DNA of 64,000 nucleotides from Massilia sp. Bi118 (GTDB lineage Bacteria > Pseudomonadota > Gammaproteobacteria > Burkholderiales > Burkholderiaceae_D). Positions 45,390 through 54,848 of the stretch are shown one piece after another. The first letter of the stretch is position 1. Each line of letters begins with the position of its first letter. The DNA lies in the NCBI RefSeq assembly GCF_918697865.1, contig NZ_CAKKMV010000011.1, positions 147,297-211,296 on the forward strand, in the 5' to 3' direction. Position numbers and translations under genes: made by a program. The notes under the pieces were generated by a model. It did not search any database, was not told the DNA's origin, and was given only the letters and a program-made list of their open reading frames with translations.

Positions 45390-47501
45390 TCAGCCTCGGC
45401 GGCCGCGTCTTGGCATGCCGTTATCGGCCACGCGCGGACCATGCGGACGGCGGTTCTGGCCGGCGCCGGCAAAGCCGAAGGTGGTCTGCAGCGGATCCGG
45501 CTGACGCGGACCCTTGCCGCCACCGCCACTGCCGCCACCGCTGCGGCCCTGGCCCTGACCCTGGCCGGCATTCCTGCCCTGACCACCGCCGTTGCGGCCC
45601 TGGCCGCCGCCGAAGCCGCCGCCGTTGCCGCCGCGTCCCTGGGCGCCCGGCATGCCGGGCTGGCCGCGGCCGCCCTGCTGGCTGCCCACGCGCGCCACCG
45701 GCGGACCGAAGGGGTCGACATTGCGGTTGGCGTCGGCGCGGTCGATGCGATTGCCGTTGCTGCGGTCCTGCGCGGGGCCGCCGCGGTCCTTGCCGCCGCC
45801 CTGCTTCTGCTTCTGGCCGCCCTGGCCCTGGCCTTGCCCCTGGCCGGCGCCGCCCTTCTTCTCGATGCCGAAGGCGCTCATGAAGTTGCGAACGTCGTTT
45901 TCTTCCATTTCTTCCCAGCGGCCGCGCTTCAGGCCGGTCGGCAGGGTCATCGCGCCGTAACGGGTGCGGATCAGGCGCGAGACGGTCAGGCCGACCGCCT
46001 CGAACATGCGGCGCACCTCGCGATTGCGGCCTTCGCCGATCACCACGCGGTACCAGCGGTTGACGCCCTCGCCGCCGCCGTCGGCGATCTTGGTGAAGGA
46101 CGCCAGGCCGTCTTCCAGCTCGACGCCGGCCAGCAGCTTCTGGCGCATGCCTTCTTCCAGCTCACCCAGGGTGCGCACGGCGTACTCGCGGTCGATGTTA
46201 TAGCGCGGGTGCATCAGGCGGTTTGCCAGGTCGCCGGAATTCGTGAACAGCAGCAGGCCCTCGGTGTTGAAGTCGAGACGGCCGACGGCCAGCCACTTGC
46301 CGGTCTTCATGTTCGGCAGGCGGTCGAACACGGACGGACGGCCTTCCGGATCGTCCGCGCTGACGATTTCGCCGGCCGGCTTGTGGTACACCAGCACGCG
46401 CGGCGGCTTGTTGTTGTTCACGCGGCGCTGCAGCAGCTTGCCGTTGATGCGCACGGCGTCGGTCGGCAGGATGCGCTGGCCGATGTGGGCCGGCTCGCCG
46501 TTCACCGACACGCGGCCGGCGATGATCAGCTCTTCCATGTCGCGGCGCGAACCCAGGCCGGCCTCGGCCAGCACCTTGTGCAGCTTCGGCGCGTCGTCGT
46601 CCGAGGTCAGGTCGCGGCGCGCCTTCGACGGCTGGGCCTGGCCACGCCCGCCCTCGCTGGCGTCGAAATCGCCCGAGGTGACGAAGGAGAACACGGCATC
46701 GGCGTCGTTGGGCTTGCCGCCCTTGTTGTCCTTGCCGCCGCGGGTGTTCTTGTTCTTGCCCTGCCCCTGCTGCTTGCCTTGCTGGGCTGCCTGGCCCTGC
46801 TGGGCTTGCTGCCCCGGCTGGCCGCCCTGGGCCTGTTGACCCTGCTGGCCTTGCTGGCCGCGCTGCTGGCCTTTCTTGCCTTTCTTCTGGCCCGGGCGCG
46901 CGTCGCGGCGCTGCTCGGTGCGCTGTTCGCCACGCGGCTCGGCGTCCTGCTCCGCAGCGGCCTGGGCCGGCTGGGCCGGCTGGGCGGCGACCGCCTCAGC
47001 TCCGGCGGTATCGGCCGCCTCGGCTTGCGGACGCGGCTGGCGCGCTTCGCGCACCTGGCGCTGTTCGCGCATCTGGCGCGGTCCGCGCGGCTTGCGCTGG
47101 GCGCCGTCCTGCGCATCCTGGCCTTCGGCCTGGCTTGCCGCGGCCGGCTGTGCAGCCGGGGCGGCTTCGGCCGCAGGCGCGGCGGGCGCCGACACCGGTG
47201 CTACTGCGGCCTGCTCCACATCGGCCTTCCTGGCGCGCGGCTTGCGGGCCGGCTTGGCGGCCTGCTCCGCCGGCGCAGCCTCAAGCGCCGGCGCGGCGGC
47301 CGGGCTGGCTTCGCCTTCGGCCGGCTTGGCGGCGGCCTTTCGGGTGCGCTTCGGCTTGGCCTCCGCAGCGCCTGCTGCGGCGGCTTCCGTCTGCGCGCCC
47401 TCGGCGGCGGCCTGCGCGCGCGTGCGGCGCTTCGGCTTGGCGGCCGCGTCCAGCCCTGCTTCGGCAGGGGTCGTCTCGTTGGTGTCGGTTGGATTCATCA
47501 T
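45390..47501 (-). CDS. rluB: 23S rRNA pseudouridine synthase RluB-type, with long disordered tails
   Basis: Modifies 23S rRNA (RluB/RsuA family). The S4 RNA-binding domain (about 295-345, [27 protein letters not shown]) and catalytic domain are typical, including [36 protein letters not shown] with the catalytic Asp. The protein is 703 residues, more than twice the catalytic size. The N-terminus is Ala/Lys/Glu-rich and then Gln/Gly-rich (about 190-250). The C-terminus is Gly/Gln/Asn/Arg-rich (about 550-690). These low-complexity tails may bind RNA. It lies next to scpB as in many Burkholderiales. Confidence 0.92.
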   Translation of the reverse strand: MMNPTDTNETTPAEAGLDAAAKPKRRTRAQAAAEGAQTEAAAAGAAEAKPKRTRKAAAKPAEGEASPAAAPALEAAPAEQAAKPARKPRARKADVEQAAVAPVSAPAAPAAEAAPAAQPAAASQAEGQDAQDGAQRKPRGPRQMREQRQVREARQPRPQAEAADTAGAEAVAAQPAQPAQAAAEQDAEPRGEQRTEQRRDARPGQKKGKKGQQRGQQGQQGQQAQGGQPGQQAQQGQAAQQGKQQGQGKNKNTRGGKDNKGGKPNDADAVFSFVTSGDFDASEGGRGQAQPSKARRDLTSDDDAPKLHKVLAEAGLGSRRDMEELIIAGRVSVNGEPAHIGQRILPTDAVRINGKLLQRRVNNNKPPRVLVYHKPAGEIVSADDPEGRPSVFDRLPNMKTGKWLAVGRLDFNTEGLLLFTNSGDLANRLMHPRYNIDREYAVRTLGELEEGMRQKLLAGVELEDGLASFTKIADGGGEGVNRWYRVVIGEGRNREVRRMFEAVGLTVSRLIRTRYGAMTLPTGLKRGRWEEMEENDVRNFMSAFGIEKKGGAGQGQGQGQGGQKQKQGGGKDRGGPAQDRSNGNRIDRADANRNVDPFGPPVARVGSQQGGRGQPGMPGAQGRGGNGGGFGGGQGRNGGGQGRNAGQGQGQGRSGGGSGGGGKGPRQPDPLQTTFGFAGAGQNRRPHGPRVADNGMPRRGRRG

Positions 47502-47512
47502 TCGTGTTTTAC

Positions 47513-48145
<633 letters not shown>

Positions 48146-48500
48146 AACACCATAGAAAAAATCACATACAAACCGCTCAACGGCTTACGCCCCCGGATGA
48201 GACAGTAGCGTTGAAACTGGGTTCCGTGGCCAGGTGGGGAGCACCGGGCGGAGTACCGTAGAAGCCTCAGGGGCCGCTACGCGGCAGCCCGACGGCAAGC
48301 GGGCTGCAAAGATTGACTTTCAGGAGAAACGGGCTGCTGGCGCAGGGAGGAAACCAGGCTAAGGAGGCCAGGCTCCAGGGCGTGCCAGGCAAGCGTACGA
48401 CATCGTTTCTACCAATTGGCGGCCATTGTACCCGATAAAACCCGGAAAGGGCGATGCCGCGCGCAGAGGAACGCGCGGCGGGCGGCCGGCCTGCGCCCGC
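48146..48500. other. Hairpin-rich gap between glk and scpB, possible structured RNA
   Basis: A 355-base gap with no supported gene. Several strong stems are visible: GCAGCCCG/CGGGCTGC (around 48285-48310), GCCGC-GTA-GCGGC beside it, GGTG/CACC, GGAG/CTCC, and a weak stem with a T-run near 48155-48190 facing scpB. A TACAAT-like box on the reverse strand near 48428 could start a leader. It may be a long scpB leader or a small RNA. No known family was recognised. Confidence 0.35.
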
Positions 48501-49541
48501 TCAAGCGCCGAGGCGCTCGGCCAGGATCGCGGAAACGCCCAGGAAGGCCGGATACTCGGCCGTGATCACATAGGTGGGAACGGCCGCCAGGTAGCCGGCG
48601 AAGCGGCCCTTCTGCTCGAAACGGCGGCGGAAGCAGGAGCGCGCGAAGCGTTCGCCCAGGCGCGGCACGATGCCGCCGCCAATATAGACGCCGCCCTGCG
48701 CGCCGAGGGTGACGGCCAGGTTGCCGGCCACCGTGCCCAGCATGCCGCAGAAGACTTCGACGACTTCCTCGCAGATCGCGCATTCGCCGGCCAGGGCGCG
48801 GCGCGAGATTTCCGGCGCGTCCAGCGGCTCGGCCGCCACCTTGCGGTAGTCGGCCAGCGCGCGGTAGATCAGCTCGACGCCGGCGCCGGACAGCAGGCGC
48901 TCGGCCGACACGTGCTCGAATTCGCGCCATGCGTATTGCAGGATCGCGACTTCGGTCTCGTTGGCCGGCGAAAAGGTGACGTGGCCGCCTTCGCTGCGCA
49001 GCGCGGTCCAGCTCTTGCCATCCGGGGCCGGGACCAGGCCCGACACGCCGAGGCCGGTGCCGGCGCCCAGCAGGCCGATCGGCGCGCCCGTCACCGGCGC
49101 ACCGCCGCCGACCTGCACCTTGTCGCTGTCGAGCAGCCAGGGCAGCGCCATCGCCAGCGCCTCGAAATCGTTGACCACGACAAAGGTATCGAAGCCGCAC
49201 TCGCGGCGCAGGGCTTCGATCGAGAATTCCCAGTGGTGATTGGTCATGCGCACCATGTCGCCCATCACCGGGTTGGCGATGGCGATCGCCGCATGGCGCA
49301 CCGCACCGGCTGCAGCCACTTCCGGCAGAGCGAGATAGGCGCGCATCGCATCGCCGATGGTCGGATAAGCGCTGCAGGCCAGCACCTCGATGTGGTTGAC
49401 GCGGCCCGGGCCCAGTTCCAGCGCGAAGCGCGCATTGGTGCCGCCGATGTCGGCGAGCAGGCACGGGCTGGCGTGAGCGGCAAGCGGGGTCACGGACGCG
49501 GCGGATGGCTGGAGAGCGGAGGATGCAGGTGCAACGGTCAT
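48501..49541 (-). CDS. glk: Glucokinase
   Basis: Phosphorylates glucose to glucose-6-phosphate. The 346-residue ROK-unrelated Glk-type protein has a 25-residue N-terminal extension, then [14 protein letters not shown] (phosphate loop), [36 protein letters not shown] (catalytic Asp), [15 protein letters not shown] [25 protein letters not shown] and [15 protein letters not shown]. Monocistronic here. Confidence 0.95.
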   Translation of the reverse strand: MTVAPASSALQPSAASVTPLAAHASPCLLADIGGTNARFALELGPGRVNHIEVLACSAYPTIGDAMRAYLALPEVAAAGAVRHAAIAIANPVMGDMVRMTNHHWEFSIEALRRECGFDTFVVVNDFEALAMALPWLLDSDKVQVGGGAPVTGAPIGLLGAGTGLGVSGLVPAPDGKSWTALRSEGGHVTFSPANETEVAILQYAWREFEHVSAERLLSGAGVELIYRALADYRKVAAEPLDAPEISRRALAGECAICEEVVEVFCGMLGTVAGNLAVTLGAQGGVYIGGGIVPRLGERFARSCFRRRFEQKGRFAGYLAAVPTYVITAEYPAFLGVSAILAERLGA

Positions 49542-49699
49542 GGCGAATGCTCGGAAACAGATTCCAGAAGCTTAAGGATTTATTGGCTTGCGCGCAAGCG
49601 TTTATTGTAGTTTAGGTACATAGACCTGCGATGCGCTGGGAATTGGGCGCAAAAGCGCCACAAATGGCGAGTAGTCGAGCTACCAAGCCAGGGGGCGAT

Positions 49700-50653
49700 T
49701 CAGCCGGCTTTCGGCCTGAGTTCGGCTTCCGGCTTGGCCGCGGCGCACTGGGCGTTCCAGGCGTCGAGGCCGCCGCGCAGCGGGCGCGCGCGATGAAAAC
49801 CGTTGGCGACGAAGGTTTTCGCGACCTGGGCCGCGGTGACGTCGTTCGGGCAGGTGCAATAGACCACGATGTGGCGCTCGCGGTCGAGGGTGGCCATCAG
49901 CCGCTCGGGTTTTTCGTCGCCATAGATGAGCGCGCCCGGAATGCCCTCTTCCAGCTGGCGCGCGGTGACGCCGCGGGCGTCGACGATCAGCGGGTCGTGG
50001 CCGGCTTCGAGCAGCCCCTTGAGTTCCTCGGCGGTGATGCGCGGCAGGTCGGCGGCGCCGAGGTTGCGGCGGCGCTCTATGTACTTGAGCAACACGAACA
50101 GGGCCAACAAGGCGCCCACCACCATCAGCGCGGTGCTGCCGAGGGTCTCGAACCAGCCGATGACATCGTCGACGCTGCCGTGGAACCAGGCGCCCAGGCC
50201 CATGCCCACGCCGCTCCACAGCAGGCCGCCCGCCACCGACAGCCAGAAGAAGCGCTGGGTGGTGGTGCCCATGGCGCCGGCCAGCGGCGGCGCGATTGTG
50301 TTGAAGCCGGGGATGAACTTGGCCACCACCAGGGACTTGGCGCCCCAGCGCGTGAAATTGTCTTCGGTCTGGCTGACGCAGGAATCCGGCGACAGCGAAA
50401 TCTTGCACAGCAGGCGCAGCACGCGCTTGCCGTAGAAGCGGCCGGCGCGGAACCAGAAAAAGTCGCTGATCAGGCAGGCCACGACGCTGGCCGCCAGGAA
50501 CAGCGGCCAGTTTGCGCCCTTGTCCACCGCCAGCGCCCCCGCAATGATCAGCACCGGAAACGCGGGAATCGGCAGGCCGATCTGCTCGAGCAGCACGACG
50601 CCGAACACGATCAACGCGCCATACGTAGTAATGAGGTGGGACAGCTGGGCCAT
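49700..50653 (-). CDS. DedA-family membrane protein fused to a rhodanese domain
   Basis: A 317-residue protein. Residues 1-190 are a DedA/SNARE-associated domain with five to six membrane segments (GLPIPAFPVLIIAGAL, FFWFRAGRFYGKRVLRLLCK, FTRWGAKSLVVAKFIPGFNTIAPPLAGAMG). Residues about 205-300 are a rhodanese-like domain with a candidate catalytic Cys in VVYCTCPNDVTAAQVAKTF. DedA proteins act in membrane lipid and envelope homeostasis, and rhodaneses carry sulfur. The fusion is known in some Burkholderiales but its role is unclear. Confidence 0.88.
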   Translation of the reverse strand: MAQLSHLITTYGALIVFGVVLLEQIGLPIPAFPVLIIAGALAVDKGANWPLFLAASVVACLISDFFWFRAGRFYGKRVLRLLCKISLSPDSCVSQTEDNFTRWGAKSLVVAKFIPGFNTIAPPLAGAMGTTTQRFFWLSVAGGLLWSGVGMGLGAWFHGSVDDVIGWFETLGSTALMVVGALLALFVLLKYIERRRNLGAADLPRITAEELKGLLEAGHDPLIVDARGVTARQLEEGIPGALIYGDEKPERLMATLDRERHIVVYCTCPNDVTAAQVAKTFVANGFHRARPLRGGLDAWNAQCAAAKPEAELRPKAG

Positions 50654-50670
50654 GCCGGTATGTTATCGGT

Positions 50671-50853
50671 AATTCGGGGTCAGAGCACATTTCTCGAAAA
50701 ATTCGGGGTCAGAGCGATATTTTGAAACCCGGCCGACCTTTCCTGTTCGCCGAGCTTCCGGCCAGATCGACCCTATTATCGAGATAACAAAAAGTGCTCT
50801 GACCCCGAATTTTCGCCAAAAAGTGCTCTGACCCCGAATTTTCCGACCCCGAA
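50671..50853. repeat. Cluster of GGGGTCAGAGC repeats, two direct and two to three inverted
   Basis: GGGGTCAGAGC occurs at 50676-50686 and 50705-50715. The reverse complement occurs at 50796-50806 and 50825-50835, with a partial GACCCC at 50845-50850. Copies are flanked by AAATTC or GAATTTT. Together they form a nested inverted repeat in the gap between the DedA-rhodanese and ABC genes. Confidence 0.85.
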
Positions 50854-50856
50854 TTT

Positions 50857-52557
50857 TCAGGCGCCGCGTGGAATGGCGGCGAGCAGGGTTTGGGTGTAGG
50901 GGTGCTGGGGGTTGCGGTAGAGCTCGTCCGAGTCGGCCATTTCGACCACGCTGCCGTGATGCATGACCATCACGCGGTCGGAGATGTACTTCACCACCGA
51001 CAGGTCGTGCGAGATGAAGATGTAGCTCATCTTGTACTCGTCCTGCAGGTCCTGCAGCAGGTTCAGCACCTGGGCCTGGACCGACACGTCCAGTGCCGAC
51101 ACCGACTCGTCGCACACCAGGATCTCCGGCTTCATCGTCAGGCAGCGCGCGATGGCGATGCGCTGGCGCTGGCCGCCCGAGAATTCGTGCGGATAGCGGT
51201 GGAAGGCCTGCTCCGGCAGTCCGACCCGCTTCAACAGGTAATGCGCATGCTCGACCCGCTCGGTATCGTTCGCGCCGATGCGGTGGATGCGCATCGGTTC
51301 CAGCAGAATCTGGCCCACCGTGAAGCGCGGGTTCAGCGAGGCATAGGGATTCTGGAAGATGATCTGGATCCGGCGCTTATAGGCCTGGTACTCGCGGTCG
51401 CTCATCGCCAGCAGGTCGCGGCCTTCGAACAGGGCGCTGCCGCCGGTGGCGCGGTGCAGGCGCAGCAGGGTCAGGCCGACCGTGGTCTTGCCGGAACCCG
51501 ATTCGCCGACCACGCCCAGGGTCTTCCCGCGCGGCAGGGTGAACGAGACGTCCTTCACCGCCTTGAACTCGCGCTTGCCGAACAGGCCTTCGCGCAGATA
51601 AAAACTCTTCGCCAGCCCGCGCACTTCCAGGACATTGTCATCCGACGCAGCATAGCCCCGCGCACGCTGCGGCAGCTCGGCGTCCGCCGTAAAACGCCCG
51701 CTCAGATAATCGTCGATGACCGGCAGCCGCACCGGCCGCTCGTCCAGCTTCGGCCGGCAATGCAGCAGCGCGCGCGTATAAGCATCGGCCGGCTGGCCAA
51801 GAACCTGAGATGCAGCCCCCTCCTCCCGCACCTCGCCATGCCGCATCACGATCACGCGGTCGGCAATCTCGCCCACCAGCCCCAGGTCGTGGGTGATGAA
51901 CAGCACCGACATCTGGTGCTTCTTCTGCAGGCGCGCGATCAGCTCCATGATCTGCTTCTGGATGGTCACGTCCAGCGCCGTGGTCGGCTCGTCGGCAATC
52001 AGCAGGCGCGGCTCACAGGCGATCGCCATTGCGATCATCACGCGCTGCTGCTGGCCGCCCGACATCTGGCTCGGGTAGGCGTCGATCTTGGCCGCAGGGT
52101 CGGGAATGCCGACTTCGTCCAGCAGCTCGAGCGTGCGGGCACGCGCCTGGCGCTTGTCCATGCCCAGGTGCTGGCGCAGCACTTCGCCGATCTGGAAACC
52201 GACCGTGAACACCGGGTTCAGCGAGGACATCGGCTCCTGGAAGATCATCGCGATGTCCTTCCCGCACAGCTTGCGCCGCGCCTCGATGGACTGGCCCAGC
52301 AGCTCACGACCGTCGAAGCGGATCGAGGAGCCCTCGTGCATGATCGTGGTCTCGACCGGCAGCAGGCCCATCACCGCCAGCGAGCTGACCGACTTGCCGC
52401 TGCCGGATTCGCCCACCAGGGCCACGGTGGCGTTCTTCGGCAGGCTGAAGGAGATGCCTTTGACGGCTTCGAAGGTCCGCTTCTTATCGATGCGGAAGGA
52501 AACGCGCAAATCGCGCACCTCAAGCAGTACGTCAGGCAAGGGCTGATCAAGCGTCAT
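50857..52557 (-). CDS. Fused dipeptide/oligopeptide ABC ATPase (DppD-DppF / YejF type)
   Basis: A 566-residue protein with two complete ABC ATPase halves. Half 1 has [39 protein letters not shown] and [32 protein letters not shown]. Half 2 has [35 protein letters not shown] and [32 protein letters not shown]. It energises the two permeases upstream, 7 bases away. Peptide import is likely; the exact substrate is unknown. Confidence 0.93.
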   Translation of the reverse strand: MTLDQPLPDVLLEVRDLRVSFRIDKKRTFEAVKGISFSLPKNATVALVGESGSGKSVSSLAVMGLLPVETTIMHEGSSIRFDGRELLGQSIEARRKLCGKDIAMIFQEPMSSLNPVFTVGFQIGEVLRQHLGMDKRQARARTLELLDEVGIPDPAAKIDAYPSQMSGGQQQRVMIAMAIACEPRLLIADEPTTALDVTIQKQIMELIARLQKKHQMSVLFITHDLGLVGEIADRVIVMRHGEVREEGAASQVLGQPADAYTRALLHCRPKLDERPVRLPVIDDYLSGRFTADAELPQRARGYAASDDNVLEVRGLAKSFYLREGLFGKREFKAVKDVSFTLPRGKTLGVVGESGSGKTTVGLTLLRLHRATGGSALFEGRDLLAMSDREYQAYKRRIQIIFQNPYASLNPRFTVGQILLEPMRIHRIGANDTERVEHAHYLLKRVGLPEQAFHRYPHEFSGGQRQRIAIARCLTMKPEILVCDESVSALDVSVQAQVLNLLQDLQDEYKMSYIFISHDLSVVKYISDRVMVMHHGSVVEMADSDELYRNPQHPYTQTLLAAIPRGA

Positions 52558-52564
52558 CTGGAAC

Positions 52565-53581
52565 TCACTTCAATTTCGGATCGAGCGCATCGCGCAGCGC
52601 ATCGGCAAACAGGGAAAATGCCGTCACCAGCAGGGCCATCGCAGTGGCCGCCGCTGCCAGCTGCCACCACTTGCCGAGGATGAGTTCATTCTGCGCCTCG
52701 TTCAACATGCTGCCCCAGGACACCACGCCCACCGGCACGCCGAAGCCCAGGAAGGACAGGATGACTTCGGCCTTGATGAAGCCGACCACCAGGATCGACA
52801 TCTGCACCAGCGCCACGTGCGAGACATTCGGCAGGATGTGCGAGAACATGCGCCGCCAGGAAGAAGCGCCGATCGCGTCCGCCGCCATCACGTACTCGCG
52901 CGCCTTGTGCTTGATGTACTCGGCGCGGATCAGGCGGTAAGGCCCGGTCCAGCCGGTCAGGCCCAGGATCAGCACGATGGTCAGCACGCCCTTGGTCTGC
53001 AGCACCGCAGCCACCGTCAGGATCATCAGGATCGAGGGGATCGAAGTGAAGATGCTGTAGAACCAGTTGAACAAATCGTCGACCTTGCCGCCGTAGAAAC
53101 CGGAGATGGCGCCGAACAGGGTCCCCAGCGCCACCGCCACCACGGCCGCCACCAGACCGACCACGATCGAGGTCTGGCCGCCCTTGATGGTCTTCTTGAC
53201 GATGTCGTGGCCCCATTTGTCGGCGCCGAAGGGCAAGGTCGATGCCTTCACCACCTGCGCGGCATGGCCATGCGAAGCCAGCTCGGCCTTCAGCGCAGCC
53301 AGATCGGAAGCCAGCGGATCGAAGGCATTCGGCGGCGTGGGCGCGGGCGGCCGGCTCAGGGCCGCCAGCGCGGGATCGGGACCGATAAAACCAGGCGGCG
53401 CATAGTTCACCGCCACCTCATCCTCCCAGTCGGCAGCCACCAGGCCGGTAGCGGACAGCAGCACCGACAGCAGGAACAGGATCACCACCGCCAGCGCAGC
53501 CATCGCGACGCGGTCGGCACGCAGACGCCGCCAGGCGAGCGCCCACAGGCCGGGCGACACATTTTCGATCGTTTGATTCAT
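52565..53581 (-). CDS. Peptide ABC permease (DppC/YejE type)
   Basis: Inner-membrane permease of 338 residues. A long loop (about 55-120) follows the first membrane helix. The BPD_transp_1 domain is typical (TSIVVGLVAAVVAVALGTLFGAISGFYGGKVDDLFNWFYSIFTSIPSILMIL, VMAADAIGASSWRRMFSHILPNVSHVALVQ). The large size matches YejE rather than short DppC. Middle gene of the operon. Confidence 0.92.
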   Translation of the reverse strand: MNQTIENVSPGLWALAWRRLRADRVAMAALAVVILFLLSVLLSATGLVAADWEDEVAVNYAPPGFIGPDPALAALSRPPAPTPPNAFDPLASDLAALKAELASHGHAAQVVKASTLPFGADKWGHDIVKKTIKGGQTSIVVGLVAAVVAVALGTLFGAISGFYGGKVDDLFNWFYSIFTSIPSILMILTVAAVLQTKGVLTIVLILGLTGWTGPYRLIRAEYIKHKAREYVMAADAIGASSWRRMFSHILPNVSHVALVQMSILVVGFIKAEVILSFLGFGVPVGVVSWGSMLNEAQNELILGKWWQLAAAATAMALLVTAFSLFADALRDALDPKLK

Positions 53582-53602
53582 TCAAATACTCATTTGAGCT
53601 GC

Positions 53603-54541
53603 TTACTTCAGCTGAACCCGCGGATCCACCGCCTGGTACATCAAGTCCGCCAGCAGGTTGAACAGCATGGTCGCCGCGGCCACGTAAACCGTGATCGCCT
53701 TGATCACCGGGAAGTCGCTGCGCTCGACCGCCAGGATCACTTCGCGCCCGATGCCCGGGATGCCGAAAAAGCGCTCCAGCAGGAAGGCGCCGATCAGCAG
53801 CGCCGGCAGGTTGGCCATGACGTAGGTGATGATGGGGATGGCGGCATTGCGCAGCACGTGCACCCAGACGATGCGGCGCTCTGACAGGCCCTTGGCGCGC
53901 GCGGTGCGCACATAGTCCTGGCCCACTTCGTCCAGCACGAAGCTGCGGAACAGGCGCAGGGTCGGCGCCACCGACACCGTCAGGCCGATCAGGATCGGCA
54001 GCGTGGCGTAGCGCAGCAGGTTTTCCAGGAAGTGGTCGCCCCAGCCCTGCACCGGGAACAGGCCGAGCTTATAGGCCAGGCCGTACTGGAACACGATGAT
54101 GTAGACCAGGATCGAGATCGACATGCCGACCGTGCAGGCGACCATCACCATGCGGTCGGTCAGCGAGCCGCGGACGAAGGCAATGGCCAGCGCCAGCGCG
54201 ATCCCGATCAGGGTCTCCAGCACCGTCAGCGGCACCAGCACCGTCAGCGAGGGCCCCAGCCTGGTCGACAGGATGTGCGAGACCGGCTCGCCGGTGCTCC
54301 AGGCATTGCCGAAGTCGAAGCTCAGGATTTGCCTGACGAAGATCCCGAGCTGCACGTACCAGGGCTGGTCCAGGCCCAGCTGCGTGCGGATGTTGGCGAT
54401 CGCCTGCGCATCCGCCATCTTCCCCGCCAGCAGGTAAGACGGATCGCCGCCGACCCAGTTGAACAGGACAAAAACCAGCACCACGACGCCGGCCATGGTC
54501 GGCAGCATCTGCCATAGCCGCCGGAGGATATAAGCAAACAT
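53603..54541 (-). CDS. Peptide ABC permease (DppB/YejB type)
   Basis: A 312-residue permease starting MFAYILRRLWQMLPTMAGVVVLVFVLFN, the usual DppB start. DYVRTARAKGLSERRIVWVHVLRNAAIPIITYVMANLPALLIGAFLLERFFGIPGIGREVI is the EAA-loop region. ATG at 54541 replaces a longer frame with a non-family N-terminus. No solute-binding protein gene lies next to it. Confidence 0.92.
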   Translation of the reverse strand: MFAYILRRLWQMLPTMAGVVVLVFVLFNWVGGDPSYLLAGKMADAQAIANIRTQLGLDQPWYVQLGIFVRQILSFDFGNAWSTGEPVSHILSTRLGPSLTVLVPLTVLETLIGIALALAIAFVRGSLTDRMVMVACTVGMSISILVYIIVFQYGLAYKLGLFPVQGWGDHFLENLLRYATLPILIGLTVSVAPTLRLFRSFVLDEVGQDYVRTARAKGLSERRIVWVHVLRNAAIPIITYVMANLPALLIGAFLLERFFGIPGIGREVILAVERSDFPVIKAITVYVAAATMLFNLLADLMYQAVDPRVQLK

Positions 54542-54848
54542 CGGTGATTCCGGATGAAAAACAAAACTATAGACCAGAACGCACCTGTTGCAGAAAAAAA
54601 ATCTCCCGCCAGCGCGAGGGGAATAGCAATACAACTGTGGCATTTTTGCAATGCCACGTATGAATCATATTGACACTATGTGAAGCCAGGTGTTTTGATG
54701 AGCCCGTTAAGTGAAAACATTCTAAATTTTCACTGAACGCCAATTGGTTACATCTAGTGCTCGTACTTCTTGGCATATGCATGCCAAAAATTGCAAGAAA
54801 AGCATATGTATTTGTAGTCCAATCTTCAGACCATTTCTTGGAGTAGCA
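54542..54848. other. Divergent control region, ABC importer / TonB receptor 1
   Basis: A 307-base AT-rich gap. It holds GTGAAAA/TTTTCAC (54711-54732) and the palindrome at 54770-54787. No gene is supported. Confidence 0.6.
54770..54787. promoter_or_regulatory. 18-base palindrome upstream of TonB receptor 1
   Basis: TTGGCATATGCATGCCAA is palindromic in its 7-base arms with a 4-base centre, 62 bases before the start codon. A typical size for a dimeric repressor or activator site. Confidence 0.45.

Noticed and set aside
48146..48500. 6S RNA or RNase P RNA gene
   Set aside because: A CCCCTGAG segment and several stems invited this, but the closing stem and central bubble of 6S, and the conserved RNase P cores, could not be found.
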